Part shown: positions 12,124 through 27,501 of the stretch, piece by piece | Layout: every line of letters starts with the position of its first letter | Numbering within the stretch: the first letter of the stretch is position 1 | Assembly: GCA_029204225.1 (NCBI GenBank) | Contig: CM055092.1 | Location: forward strand, 47,378,777 to 47,442,776 | Reading direction: 5' to 3' | Length of the DNA stretch: 64,000 nt | Origin: Diphasiastrum complanatum | Lineage: Eukaryota > Streptophyta > Lycopodiopsida > Lycopodiales > Lycopodiaceae | The notes under the pieces: model-generated | What the model was told of the DNA's origin: nothing | Seen by the model: the letters and a program-made list of their open reading frames with translations, nothing else | Database searches by the model: none | Translations under genes and position numbers: made by a program

Positions 12124-13059
12124 TCATGTGCTGAGTTGCTCTGAATCCAGGAACCAAGAACTGTCGCAAGATGCTCCTTGATGGCTGGTCATGAAGGCAT
12201 GATGATCCGCTTCTTGAATAGGCTGTGGAGCTTCTGCAGCTGCATTTGCCACTTGATTCGACTGCCCCTTGATGTTGTTCTTCGCTTGAAGTATCCGACA
12301 GTCTTGAATTTCATGGTTGTTTTGCTTGCAGTATCTGCAAAACAACTTTTTCTTTGTCTGCTGATTGGACTGTTCCTTGTACTGAGGTAGTTTCTGGTCT
12401 GGCTTTGATTGCTTCAGATTTTTCTTCTTCTTCTTCTGCTTTGTCATGCTCTTGTTGGTGTACAAGGCGTGAGAGTCAGCTGAGGAACTTGAGGCTTCGT
12501 TCCTCCGCGTGTCTTCCTGCAACAACATAGTAATGACTCTCGAAAGAGTAAATTCTGGATGATTATCACCCAACTGTCGTAAGAGCTTGGCAAGCTTGTA
12601 AGCAGTTGCATCACTGTGTCTTGATCGTCTATGACAGATCCGACAACGGCCATTTGCCTTAGCAGGTTCTTGAATCGATTAACGTGATTCTGTAGAGAAT
12701 CACCATTCGTCGTCTTGAGGGAGTAGAATTTCTTCCTAAGATGTAGCTTGAAAGCTATATCTCGCACTTTGTATAGTGTGCTCAAGATGTCCTAGACTTC
12801 TTTTCGATGTCTGAGCCTCGGATACATGGCCGATCTGGGTATCCGTGATGTTGAGGATGATCAATGCGAAAGCCTCTCCATCCTTCAGCTTCCATCTGGC
12901 GATTGCTGCGTCGTCTGCTTCGGAGTTCTCTTCTGCACCTATAACAACGTCAAACAATTTTTTAGCCATTAGTACAATTTTCATCTTAAATTTCCACAAA
13001 TGGTAATTTGCTCCATCAAGCTTGTCCATGATGGGATTGGCTTTCCCTTGGGAATCCAT
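12124..13059 (-). pseudogene. Copia gag with CCHC zinc knuckle
   Basis: The ATG at 13059 opens MDSQGKANPIMDKLDGANYH, typical of copia gag, 142 bp inside the primer site. Two further frames continue it: KTTNGDSLQNHVNRFKNLLR and LLTSLPSSYDSWV (UBN2-type gag), then a Lys-rich stretch and the zinc knuckle CRYCKQNNHEIQDC (C-x2-C-x4-H-x4-C). At least two frameshifts (near 12750 and 12540) break it. Confidence 0.9.
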
Positions 13060-13200
13060 GTGGAAGAATTAGTCTAAGTGATAGGAGAAACTATCAGTGA
13101 CTTAAGTATGAAAATCTGACACAAAAATATAGAACAAGAAAACAATTACTCTATCGACTAGTAGAGTCTTGTACTATAGAAGCTTATCAAGCTATAAATA

Positions 13201-13214
13201 TAGCTCTGATACCA
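13201..13214 (-). other. Primer-binding site of the copia element
   Basis: TGGTATCAGAGCTA on the minus strand starts directly after the 5' LTR. It is the usual plant initiator-methionine tRNA complement. Confidence 0.9.
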
Positions 13215-14352
13215 TGTTGGGAGAAAGAGGGAGAATAAGAGGTTGTCGTCTGTGAGAAACAAAAATAGCTCTAAAACGAAAGACGAACACGAACGAGAAA
13301 TGAAACTCGAATGAAAAGTGTTCGTGCGTAGCGGAATGAGCTGTATGACTCTTTCCTTAAGCATGACTACGCCTACCAGAACGAACAGAATGTTAATGAT
13401 AGAAATCACGGTTGCTCTGATTACGTAGCCAAACATTTGTTAATAAAGCACCAAAAGAACTAGTTATCGCGAATGATTCGCGAAGAGAGAGACTGGATCG
13501 ACTGATAATTAGTTGCGAATGATTCGTGAAAGACAAGACCAAAATGATCAACTGAAAAAGTTAGACAGAATGAATAATAAGCATAGCAATACTGACACAA
13601 ATCTGAACGCAACACAAAGAGCTATTATCAAATTTAAGTATATCAAATATACATGTCAATAATGCGGTAGAGCACAAGATGATAGTGGACGAAACCGCGT
13701 GCTCTACAAAGCTAATTCAATCTGTAAAAAAGAATGAAACCTTATTACTGACAATGAAAAATTCAATGCATAGAGCATCTACTTTTGTCTATCTCTGATA
13801 AGATTTTGATGTTAAATTTACACACACTTGGTCTTTAATCTCTTAATCAATGATCTCTGATCAATCAATCTCATCCCACTAAAGACTCAAATGGTATCCA
13901 GTATATATACACAATATTACATGTGTGCAGATGAAGAGAGTACAGAGTGGATGTGTTGTCTGTAGAAGATCGTGGGTGGTTGCAATCGTTGTCCAATCTG
14001 TTAGCGCAGTTGCATGGGGTGAGCATGAAGAGGCCGCGACGTCAGCCTTCGCTAAACTGAACGTTGGTGAAGATGCGAAAAATGCGACACTCTGACGAAA
14101 TGCCTTAGGATTTGATTTACAGGGTGCCTTTGCTTTTCCTAGGGCACCTTCGGCATTCTGTAAGGCAACGCCACCTTTTTTGCCTGTCACAAGTCATGTG
14201 TAAAAACACAGTGTCACGGTTTTCGCCTTTTCTTCGCTTGTGAGAATTTGCATGTAAATGTGCAGACTGCGTGACAACGTGAGTAAATATGCAGCACGAA
14301 TGAAGGCAGATTAAAAATGGGATTTAGGAGAGTAGAGGAAATAAATCCAACA
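13215..14352 (-). repeat. Copia 5' LTR, 1138 bp (internally deleted)
   Basis: Matches the LTR at 7251-9039 along both ends but lacks about 650 bp of its middle; the junction is near 13495. Promoter function may be affected by the loss. Confidence 0.9.
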
Positions 14353-15348
14353 CTACTGTATATAAATCTAATCCAGATTTACTTATAGCCAGGTCTGTGA
14401 AGGTTAATTCCAAAAGTAAAAAAACTAAAGTGACTGTTCCATTAGTTGTTGGTAATTTTTTGTAAAAAGTTTTACACCTTTCTACAAGAATATCAGCTCT
14501 CTGAGAGAAACCTTTGTCTGAACCTTCGCTAGAGTCACAGTCAGTCCATCATATTATTTTTGGTAATCAGTAAAATGGACAAACGTTAAGTCAATGTCAA
14601 TTGTTATATCGAGCTATTTTTGTCAAAAAAAGTGCTCTTTTTTGCAAAAATAACAGTATCACTCTTGAACCTTTGCCGATTTGTATGAGGTTTCCAAATT
14701 TAGTGATCCATCATTTTTTAGTTCGACAAAGGTTAGTCACATTTGGATTATCCAAAAAGTCTATTTAATCCTCGCCAAACTGCAAAAAGTCATTGTTCGC
14801 CAAAAAAGAACCTTCGCCAGTTCTACCCTAGCATCATCATTATCAAATATACCTATTGTCAATCAAGCAAAGGTTAGTTTTTTCAAATTTGTCAGAAACA
14901 AGTAACTGTTTTTTTATCCAAAATAGTATTGAAAGAACCTTCGCCAATATTATTTTTGAAAGAACCCTCGCCGAGTCAACCTTTACCAAGAGAACCTTCG
15001 CCAATATTATTTTTGAGTTTTGATCTATCAAATCTAGCCACTATCAAATTTTTGGAAGATTCTATTACAGTTTGATATTGATTATGAAAAATCTTTATTT
15101 TTGGAGTGTCGATTGCTTGATCAAGATCTGTTTTTCAAAATCAAAATCTGATTATTGTCAAGTGATAAAGTTTTTACAGAGCTGATCAGAGATAGGAGTC
15201 ATTATTGTTTGAAGTAATTCAAAAGAATGTCAGACTTAAATTTTGAACCTGAAGTGGAGCTGCCACCACGTCCTATTATTAGAAGAACTCTGAACTGAAT
15301 GTATCATCTGGCAACTCGGCAAAGGAATGTGAAACAACGAAAACTAAA
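14353..15348 (+). repeat. Probable continuation of the split gypsy LTR, plus leader
   Basis: This sequence resumes after the copia insertion. It is AT-rich and holds repeated GAACCTTCGCC / AATATTATTTTTG units around 14935-15015. At 15229 a short frame (MSDLNFEPEVELPPRP) resembles the acidic start of a gag protein but ends within about 23 codons. The LTR's end is not clear. Confidence 0.35.
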
Positions 15349-15678
15349 TGTTGGAGCTTGCTACAAAAAACAAAGTACAGACTCATCCTCACTCTCACTC
15401 ATAGTAGCTTGAGATCCAAGAGTGTGAAAATGGTGAAATTTGGTTGGACCTCTAAAACACCACCTCTCACTATGATTGGAACTCCTACATGCCACCTGTA
15501 ACAATGATTGGACCATTTTGGTGCACCTCACTTCATGATTGGCCCAAATTGACAAATTAGATCAAGAGATACTATGTCACTAATGTCGTAAAAACGTGGG
15601 GATGACTGGCAGTGGAAGCTCGAAGCTTTGAGCGTAGGCGTGTAGGATCGGAAACACAACAGTTAGCAGCAAAAATAT

Positions 15679-16440
15679 TCAAGGTGAATCATTCATACAA
15701 AGTGCACAAATGAACAATACAATAGTGAGACAGAAAATTGCACTCTGATTAATATCAACAGTGAGTACAGTGCTTGAAGTGGCTACTTTAGCTTGATTTT
15801 TGAGCGTGATTACGCTGGGTACAAATAACTTTGATACTAATAAAAAATCTTGGATCGGAATTTGAGTGCTCGATCCCTGGGTCAAATTTGTCAGTAGCTT
15901 TTTCCTTGTAGTTGATGAACTGGTCTTCCACAAAAATGACATCTCTACTGGTCAATGCCTTCTCGGTATCCAGATTGTAGAGCTTGTATGTCTTGTGGTC
16001 TGGGTAATAGCTGATGAAAATCGTTTTCCTACTTTTGTCATCAAGCTTTCTTCTTAGATCTTCAGGAATTTGAGCGAAAGCGATGCATCCAAACACTCAA
16101 ATATATTTGAGTGATGGTTTTGATCCTATCCACACCTCATAAGGTGTCTTGCCACTCAAAGCTTTGGTGATGGATCGATTCTGCAAATAGGCAGCTGTAG
16201 TAACAACTTCTGTCCAGAATTTCTTGGAAGAGAGACATGGGCCAACATGCTCTTGGCACTTTCAATGAGTGTTTGATTCTTCCGTTCAGCTACACCATTG
16301 GACTGAGGTGAGTAGCTGGTTGTAAATTGTTGATGTATTCTGTTGGCCTGACAAAACTCCTTGAATTCTATGGAGATATACTCTCCCCCTCCATATGTGC
16401 GTAGAGACTTGATCTTCCTCTGGGTCTACTTTTCTGCAGA
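15679..16440 (-). pseudogene. Copia integrase fragment
   Basis: The minus strand reads, from high to low coordinates, ALSGKTPYEV (about 16160), MFGCIAFAQIPEDLRRKLDD, RKTIFISYYPDHKTYKLYN and ALTSRDVIFVEDQF (16096-15920). These are copia integrase C-terminal motifs. The core catalytic residues and RT are absent. It may belong with the copia-type LTR at 17554-18704, in the same orientation. Confidence 0.85.
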
Positions 16441-16619
16441 TGCCTTGAATTGCAGATTCTGGAAAACTCTCATAGGCTCGGGAGCACGGGTTAACAGAGA
16501 AGGCCCCCATGATTAGATGTGGCAGGTCCCTGTTACTCACATAGGGCATTACCACCATAAGCGGTGGTGCCCCTTGACCCTTTTAGGAATTTTTGGCTAG
16601 ACCAATCCCCCGCCGAAAA

Positions 16620-17553
16620 AGGCCCTAACATTGGTGTGTCTTTTGGGAGTTGAAATCTTTTCATGGAATGTTGTTTGGAAGAATAATTATTCATATCACT
16701 GGTCTACAAAGAACTAGTTGTTAGTTAAGTGAACAACTGTGACCCGCTAGACACTTAGGATTGGTGCGTCTGCTGGGAGTCGAGATTTGGTTAGGGGACT
16801 TTGTTTAAAGTGCGATTACCTATAGCAGTGGCCTAGAAAATATGCGGGTGAAAAATTGTCAGTTGAATGGTTGTAGCTGTCAACCGCAAGCTAACATCTA
16901 GTGCGAGCTACTTGACTAGTGTCGAATGTTGTTTCGAAAGACGATTACTAGGTTAGTAAAAGGCGAAGTGGTTAGCATCACACCAAGATGTGTGCTGATT
17001 CCACAAACAGGAGTTAGAGGGCCATGCACTTATCCTTAGATGCATGACCCTTGACAGGATGAAAATTTGAATTGTCTTGATTCGTGGTGCCATCAGAGGT
17101 GATGAGGGCCTCTTACCTCAAGATGATAGAATTCTCAGTTGGATTATGGAAACTCTTGCGACACCCATTAATCGAAAGTGTAGGTGGACAATGGCTAGAA
17201 TATGCATGTGTAGTCCAACAATTAGGATAATCGTTTTCCAAACAGTAGAGTCCCAACACTGATCGATCGAAATTTTAGAATGTCCAAAAACGATCATCAC
17301 ATAGGAGGAGCCATGGATGAGGGCATGATGTACGAGCATTCTGGATACATAGGTGTAGAAGCAGTGTACACACCACTTAGTAGAACAAATGTAGGAATTT
17401 CAGATCCTGGATGTTCGGCACTATAGAAGATGGTGCAGTAAACAAACGGCCACATATGCCAATCCCCACACTTACAAGTAGTCCCAATGAACCGAATATT
17501 GAGGGAGAAATTCCACCCATGGACGATGAACTGGAAAGACAGCTCCGATACCA
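16620..17553 (+). other. Probable gypsy 5' leader and gag start
   Basis: TTGGTGCGTCTGCTGGGAGT (about 16763) and a diverged earlier copy (about 16632) resemble the conserved sequence just inside the 5' LTR of Tat-like Ty3/gypsy elements. An open stretch near 17411-17553 reads IPTLTSSPNEPNIEGEIPPM and runs into the LTR inserted at 17554; the gag-like coding resumes at 18705. The link is inferred from order and orientation. Confidence 0.35.
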
Positions 17554-18704
17554 TGTTGTGAGTAAGGGAATGCGGAAACTTCCTACTTCCAATGCATGAC
17601 TACACCTATCAAAAATTGAACAAAGCAATAGTGATGGAAATCATGTCCAATCTTTAGCAACTAACTTTCGCTAGATAAAAAGTGATTACGTAGCCAAACA
17701 TAAAGTATTGAATTCTCAGACAATTTCTATTAGTTACAAAAGCAATACATAGATGCATGCATTCTGACACAAACTGAACGCAATAAGAAAATAATATTGA
17801 TTCAGAATAACAAGGTTAGATGCTAATGAGCGCAAGACAATAGCGGATAGAAACCGCGCACTCTAAAGCTATCTCTGAGTAACTGAGAATAAGTCTGAAA
17901 TAAGCAACTCTGTTGATAAGCAGTAGCACAATAGCAACTCTAAAATAAATCTCTAAAAGACTGAGCTAGAATGCTCAAGAGAGTTCAAGCTTGAAAGCTT
18001 GATAGAGAGCTAACTACAATACTTTCTGATTGTGAACAATCTGCTTTATGAGGGCGCAAGAAGCATCATGTAATAACACTCATCTCCTTCACAATTCACA
18101 ATGTTGATCTGATCATTGATAATGAGATGTATGAACAACTGATTGATACTACGTAATTAGGTCAACATGCGATTGCCAGTTGGTTGGAGTCTACTGGCAT
18201 TCATCCAGTTCTTCTCAAAAGTTGCTTGCTGATAAGCGGTGACAATTGGCCATAAACAGTTTGTCTGCGTAAATGAACATAAACTGTCATTCTGCATAAA
18301 TGAACGTAAATTGCCATAGATGAAAAATGTGACACTGCATTTTTACTCGTAAATCTTGACAGGTGAAAAAGACGACACTGCATTTTTACACGTAATTCCT
18401 GACAAGCGAAAAATGCGAAAAAGACGACACTGCATTTTTACACGTAATTCTTGACAGGCGAAAAATGTGAAAAAGATGACACTGCATTTTTACACGAGAT
18501 TCCTGACAGGCGACACTGTCGGGTTTGTAGAGAGAGAAAATACGACATTGTTGTAAAACTCTGTGTATTTCTACAGACTGTATAAAAACACTTGTAATTC
18601 TACAGACTGTATAAAGACATGGGAAAATCCGCAGACCTGGATAAATAGTTGGATGAAGATTAAAAACCAACTAGTCGATTAGTAGGAAGGAGAATAATCC
18701 AACA
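17541..18704 (-). repeat. Copia-type LTR (1151 bp) with adjacent primer site
   Basis: The LTR spans 17554-18704 (TGTTGTGAG...TCCAACA on the plus strand). On the minus strand TGGTATCGGAGCT follows it directly (17541-17553), so it is the 5' LTR of a minus-strand element, not a solo LTR. Parts resemble the LTRs of the complete copia element, so the two families are related. No matching target duplication was found, and most of the internal region is missing. Confidence 0.75.
18321..18520. repeat. 52-bp tandem repeat inside the LTR
   Basis: The phrase GACACTGCATTTTTACAC recurs with small changes at 18331, 18374, 18426 and 18478, giving unit spacings of 43, 52 and 52 bp. Related sequence occurs once, inverted, in the other copia LTRs. 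Confidence 0.85.
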
Positions 18705-19690
18705 GTCACCACAAGGACACACAATGCCAACTCTTCTTGATGATCAAGAAGATAGTACTGTCGATCTGCAAATAGCAATAGCACTGCAAGAGTGGGAAAC
18801 ATCTTCAAATATCCACATAGATGAGATCCCATCAGAAGTAGAATTTTGGAAGTGCTCAACTCGATATGATAGTGAAGGTGAGATATCTAATCCAGTTGAG
18901 AGTTATAGTGGGAGACAGTATCTGAAGATGAGATGGCAGGAGATAAAGCAGTAAGTGATGAAGAGACGGTAAGTGATGACATAGTGTCAGAATAAGAAAC
19001 AATGAATGAAAGCGAGGGTGAGTTAGATCTAGATCTCGATCAAGTAGATCATGATGATCATAACATGAACGAAAAAGTTTTAGCTGAAGTTGACGATCGA
19101 GCTCAAGCACCAACTGTGCAAACACCTGACTCTATACCTATCACGCTGGTGACGAGGTGAGTCACTCAGCCAGTAGTTGTTCCTGATGACACCGAGAGGG
19201 TACCTAATATAATAGGCTCTCTACTACAATTCCACAGAAACGAGGATGAAGATGCCCACGAGCATGTCAAGTATTTTGAGACACTAATGGTCGTTAATGT
19301 GATTGTAAATTTTGTGCATAGGATGCTATTATTTTCAACAACTCTGGTAGGAAAAGCTAGGCTTTGGTACCATAATTTATCGAAAGCTTCCATCACTACC
19401 TGGGAGGAATTGTTTCGACTGCTTTTAGAAGAGTTTGGACCCAGATAAAATGTTGATAGCCTAACGTTCTCTCTGAACAGAATACAACAAGAACCAAGAG
19501 AATCAATACGCTTGTATGTCAAACGACTCAAGGAGATTTTTCGAAAATTGAACATAGGACTAGCAACTGAGGTATCATCTCAATTAGTGCTCAGTGTTTT
19601 CCTAAGGGGCCTACAACCGGATATACAATTATTAGTATGCCAATATGGAGTCTCCTCATTTGAAGAGTCGACAGACACTAAGGGGTGAGT
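18705..19690 (+). pseudogene. Ty3/gypsy gag remnant
   Basis: Broken frames read an acidic N-terminal region (EDSTVDLQIAIALQEWETSS, ESEGELDLDLDQVDHDDHN) and then the gag core: GSLLQFHRNEDEDAHEHVKY, LLFSTTLVGKARLWYHNLSK, WEELFRLLLEEFGP, RLYVKRLKEIFRKLNIG and FLRGLQPDIQLLV. This is the Retrotrans_gag pattern. In-frame stops occur near 18954, 18993, 19158 and 19446. It lies beyond the inserted copia LTR from the possible gag start near 17411. Confidence 0.85.
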
Positions 19691-20039
19691 CGAATGTTAA
19701 GAGAGACCTACATCATACAACCCCCAAGACCAAGACCACACTACACACCTAAGAGGGATGGTGTGATGCCAAATTGTCACACTCGAGATCAAGGGACTGA
19801 AAGGATATCAACACTTTTAGTACACAAGAACAACACCGTGGAAACAAGAATGCCTATGATATAGGATATGGGACTAATGCCATAATTATACCCTCAGAAC
19901 TACCTGAACTAGAAAATGATGAAGTAGATATAATATCAATGGATCTTGAGGTATCTCAATAAGAACCTTATCATTTAGAAGATTATGACGGGACACGAGA
20001 ATTATGAGTCAGATCTACATTGTTATGGGCTAGTCAATC

Positions 20040-20771
20040 GTGGAATACAAACTAATAGAAATTTACACTCGTGGACTAAATATCATGAATACACCCCTCA
20101 AGATAGACGAGCTGAGACTGGTGACAACATGTTTCGAAGAACCATTGATACCCATAGAGGCTAGGGTAAGCGTACTAACCATAACCCAAAGTGAGTTGCG
20201 AGTAGACCCCCCTAGAAAAGAGTGGATTCAAGAGAGTGATAGGCAGGTAAGTCTTGGGAAGGCCAGTAAGTCTGAGGAGGCAATACCAATGATATCTAGT
20301 AACCAAACCAATCAAGTTGCATGTCTAGACCAGGGCAACAATAGTGACTCAGAATGGGAAGAAATATATGAACCTGTATGGACAGCCCCAATAGACTACC
20401 TTCCCAGATTTATACCACTAGATTTAGATGCACCGACTTTTGGTAGTGAAAGTATTAAGCCCCCTATCGCTAATGGCATTAATAAGGAGGAGTCATACGG
20501 TACACAAAACCTATTAGAAGGTCATAAGAATGTGGTGAGGAAGAGTACATTGATGCACACGAATGAGGATGGGTACCAAAATTGGATCCAAGAAACCCAA
20601 GAGGTATTAATGGATATATTCCATAGGAAAGAGGACATGTCGGGCTGTGTCTTTGAAGAAGATATTGAGAACAAAGGGCCTAAACCAGAAATCATAGTGG
20701 AAATGATAATACCTCCAACTATGGATAGCACCTGCCTGCGGACTGTTTTCCCTCTTGTTGGTCTGTATTAG
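20040..20771 (+). CDS. Open frame of 243 codons downstream of gypsy gag
   Basis: This uninterrupted frame follows the gag remnant in the same orientation. It opens with GTG; the first ATG is at 20085 (MNTPLKIDELRLV). The predicted protein is acidic (NNSDSEWEEIYEPVWTAPID, FEEDIENKGPKPEIIVEMII) with no membrane segment, zinc finger or catalytic motif that I recognise. The gag before it is full of stops, so an intact frame here is unexpected. It may be the linker between gag and protease in a Tat-like element, or an extra ORF. No protease or RT follows it in the window. Confidence 0.4.
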   Translation: MEYKLIEIYTRGLNIMNTPLKIDELRLVTTCFEEPLIPIEARVSVLTITQSELRVDPPRKEWIQESDRQVSLGKASKSEEAIPMISSNQTNQVACLDQGNNSDSEWEEIYEPVWTAPIDYLPRFIPLDLDAPTFGSESIKPPIANGINKEESYGTQNLLEGHKNVVRKSTLMHTNEDGYQNWIQETQEVLMDIFHRKEDMSGCVFEEDIENKGPKPEIIVEMIIPPTMDSTCLRTVFPLVGLY

Positions 20772-24674
<3,903 letters not shown>

Positions 24675-25080
24675 TGTTGACCAACTTTATAAAGGTAGTA
24701 TATAATCAATTGTCTAAAGGTAGTACCTAACGAAGTTTCTAATCTATTATATAAGCTATTGTCTAAGCTGCTGGGAAGTTCAACTATCTAAGACATTGTC
24801 TAAGCCTCTAAGCTATTGTCTAGAAACTGTCTAGCTATCAAGGCATTGCTATTGTCTAAGAGCTGTCTAATTACTACGTTAGGAGAATATGGGCCCAAAA
24901 TGAGCCCTTTAAGAAGTTTGACTTTAGAGAGAGGTTACATAGAGAGAGAATGGAGACTGGTACCATTTGGTTGTCGTTTTTCGAGTTTCCGATAATGCTC
25001 TCATTCTAACCACTATGGGTAAAACTAGCTCTAACTTTAGGCATTAATTAGTTAAGCCTGCTTGTAGTAATATTACAACA
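24675..25080 (+). repeat. Possible LTR with atypical primer site
   Basis: The stretch begins TGTTGACC and ends TTACAACA, and is directly followed by TGGTACCCGCGCC, which starts like a primer-binding site but differs from the common initiator-Met one. Its first half has repeated CTAAGCTATTGTCTA-like units (24690-24870). No partner LTR is visible, so this is tentative. Confidence 0.35.
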
Positions 25081-26739
25081 TGGTACCCGCGCCAAAAAGT
25101 AATGAATGGTCTACCATTAAAGCCTAATGGTCGCCAAATTTTGTACCTAGAGATACGATACGTTCACGAAAACTCATGATGACAATCATTTCCAAAGCTC
25201 CACTCTACATAAGCACAAATATGACCATAAAAAAAACTCTACCTTCAGGTTACGTTTTTCACACCCGGATATCGGTTCAGCTCGTACAGGTATGACTCTA
25301 GTCCTTGACTTGGCTACTCGCGCATTGATTCGATATGTATGGACAACAGACAATACCAATTTGGCGTGCAGATGTACAACCTCTTTTTGGTCTTTCATGT
25401 GTTGAGCCGATACTAGTACGGATGAGATGAAAACTAAAGAGAATATTCTAGATTTTGAAGTGTGTGATCGTTCAAAAAACAAAGATCAGTAATATGAAAA
25501 GTATGAAGACTCAGATTCGATCCAAAGACTTGACACAATGAATAGCGGCCTAAGCAAGAACTTTGCTACTCCCAAAGACCGAGTAAACACTTCTCTGCTA
25601 CACAAAAGCCACACAAGAATGACAAGATCACTGTCACAAGATGCACTACTTTTGCTACTTGAATGCAACTCCAAACATTGTTAACTCCAACTCTATATAA
25701 GCGCTCACCTGCACGCTAATCTGCTATCAACTACTGACTTTCATTCTCAGGATATCGGTTCAACATGTGCCTCCTATATTGCCTCACTGCTGGAATGTTG
25801 CCAAGGATCGAGGAGGAGAGTACTTCTCAAGTTATGATTCCAAGAAGAATATCAAGAGACATAGCTAAGCTCATATGGCTCACATTTCAAAACTTCTACT
25901 CTACAAACCACCCTTAGTGATTTCACAAGTTTATTTTCTTCGTTTGAGATTTTGACCTCAAACGAAATAGTTCTTTTGAATTTCAACATTTTGAGCCTTT
26001 GACTCATTATTCTTCAATATTTCTAGTAGGTTTTTTTTGAGCCAATATTTGAACAATAGTTAGATGTCTCATGGCGTTCAACATCCATTCTAAAGACTTG
26101 TTAAGATCTCAATTTGGGGTGTGAGAATTTGCAAGTAAATATATGTGAGTTGTCTTTGTTTGTGTGTAGAATGTAGCATTTAGAAATTACCATATGCAAT
26201 ATTGTGAGGCTAAAGAAGCACATTATCCAACTCAAATTGCCAAGCATGAAGTCAAAAGAGTAAGTTATGAAATTCATGAAAATCATGCTAGGATGCACGC
26301 ACATTACAAATTAAAAGTATAAACATATTTTCATTAACATCTAGCCCCTTAGTTGTAGGATACACAAATAGGTGCTTGTGAGGAACATAGTTATTAAAGG
26401 CCATACCTCTAACAAAATCAACACATATGCCAATGTTACTGCTATCATAACTATTAATAATATATAATTATTTGTCCTTCAGAAAAAATTCGCTCATTTC
26501 ATTAATGTAATTATGGAACAACGGAAAGAATGTTTGGTTTTAAAACCCTCTTAATAATGTAATTTGTACATCTACATCACCATTATGCAAACTGTGGGTG
26601 CAAAGAGAGAATCTTTCTCTCTGGTATGTATCCCCTCTTGGTAGTATTATAAACTTTTTCCAGACTAAATGTCATTTTGCACTCTACCAACCATAATGTG
26701 TACACATTGAGATTTGGAAGATGAGAGATGCACCCAAGA
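25081..26739. other. No recognisable gene
   Basis: Only short frames are present and none has a convincing motif. If the preceding LTR is real, the first part may be its decayed internal region. Confidence 0.4.
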
Positions 26740-27475
26740 AAGTCTTGTATAACGTCAATAGCAATCCAATAGCTTTTCCATCTTTGACCATAGATGTCAT
26801 GGACTTGAAATTGGGATGGCCAAATCTCTTATGCCATAAATCCTCTTGAGAAATTTTGGTCTTGTAGGCAACATCACAAATAGTTTGTACAACCTCCCAA
26901 ATCTAGATCCTCTAGCTATCACCTCATTCTCTCTGTTGCCATTATACATGTGTCAACATCAAATTTGACATCAAGACCATTGTCAACACTAAGGAGATTC
27001 TTTGTTAGTTTTGGCACATAGACATTCAAAGGGATACTACGTATTCCTTCAATTCTACACTCAACATCATTTTCAATATAGATAGACTTCTTTGTACCCT
27101 CATAAGGCATGATACTAGTGAATGAATTTTTAGAGCTAGACATATGGGAATTAGCCCCACTATCAATCCACCACAATTCATCACTCTTGAAAGGAGAGGA
27201 AGAAAAACTAGACATCATAAGTGAATCCTCTCAATCACTCTCATTAGCATCACTCTCTTTCTCATTAGTAAGGTTAGCTTGCTTGAATTGATTCTTTTTC
27301 TTGAAGCAATTAGAGGCAATATGGCCTTTCTTGCACAAAAGAAGCACTTGATATTCTTCTTCCTCCCACTAGATGTTGAAGCTTGAGATGAATGGTCCTC
27401 ATCTCCATATTTGGCTTTGTCTTTGTCTTTGTACTTCTTGAAATGTTTGTGAAATTTCAGAGAAATAAAGACCAA
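26740..27475 (-). pseudogene. Copia gag-protease fragment
   Basis: From high to low coordinates the minus strand reads a Lys-rich gag tail, a damaged zinc knuckle (CFFC then frameshift, near 27345), then the protease block DELWWIDSGANSHMSSSKNS (27180-27120; DSGA is the active-site motif), RSIPLNVYVPKLTKNLLSV, and finally WHKRFGHPNFKSM of the GAG-pre-integrase domain (near 26830). At least two frameshifts separate the blocks. Confidence 0.85.
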
Positions 27476-27501
27476 TGGATCTAGATCAGATCCTCAAGAG
27501 G

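Larger units (their letters stand above)
7251..14352 (-). mobile_element. Complete but degenerate Ty1/copia retrotransposon
   Basis: The element has two related LTRs (TGTTGG...CCAACA), a primer-binding site, gag-PR-INT-RT-RNase H in copia order on the minus strand, and a polypurine tract. It is flanked by the 5-bp direct repeat CTACT (7246-7250 and 14353-14357), which shows a simple insertion. The insertion split the LTR of the plus-strand gypsy element, so it is younger than that element. Frameshifts and in-frame stops occur in every domain, so this copy cannot make a full polyprotein. The 5' LTR (1138 bp) is about 650 bp shorter than the 3' LTR (1789 bp). Confidence 0.93.

Noticed and set aside
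17554-18704. Solo LTR
   Set aside because: A primer-binding site abuts it on the minus-strand side and no direct repeats flank it, so it belongs to a larger, mostly lost element.
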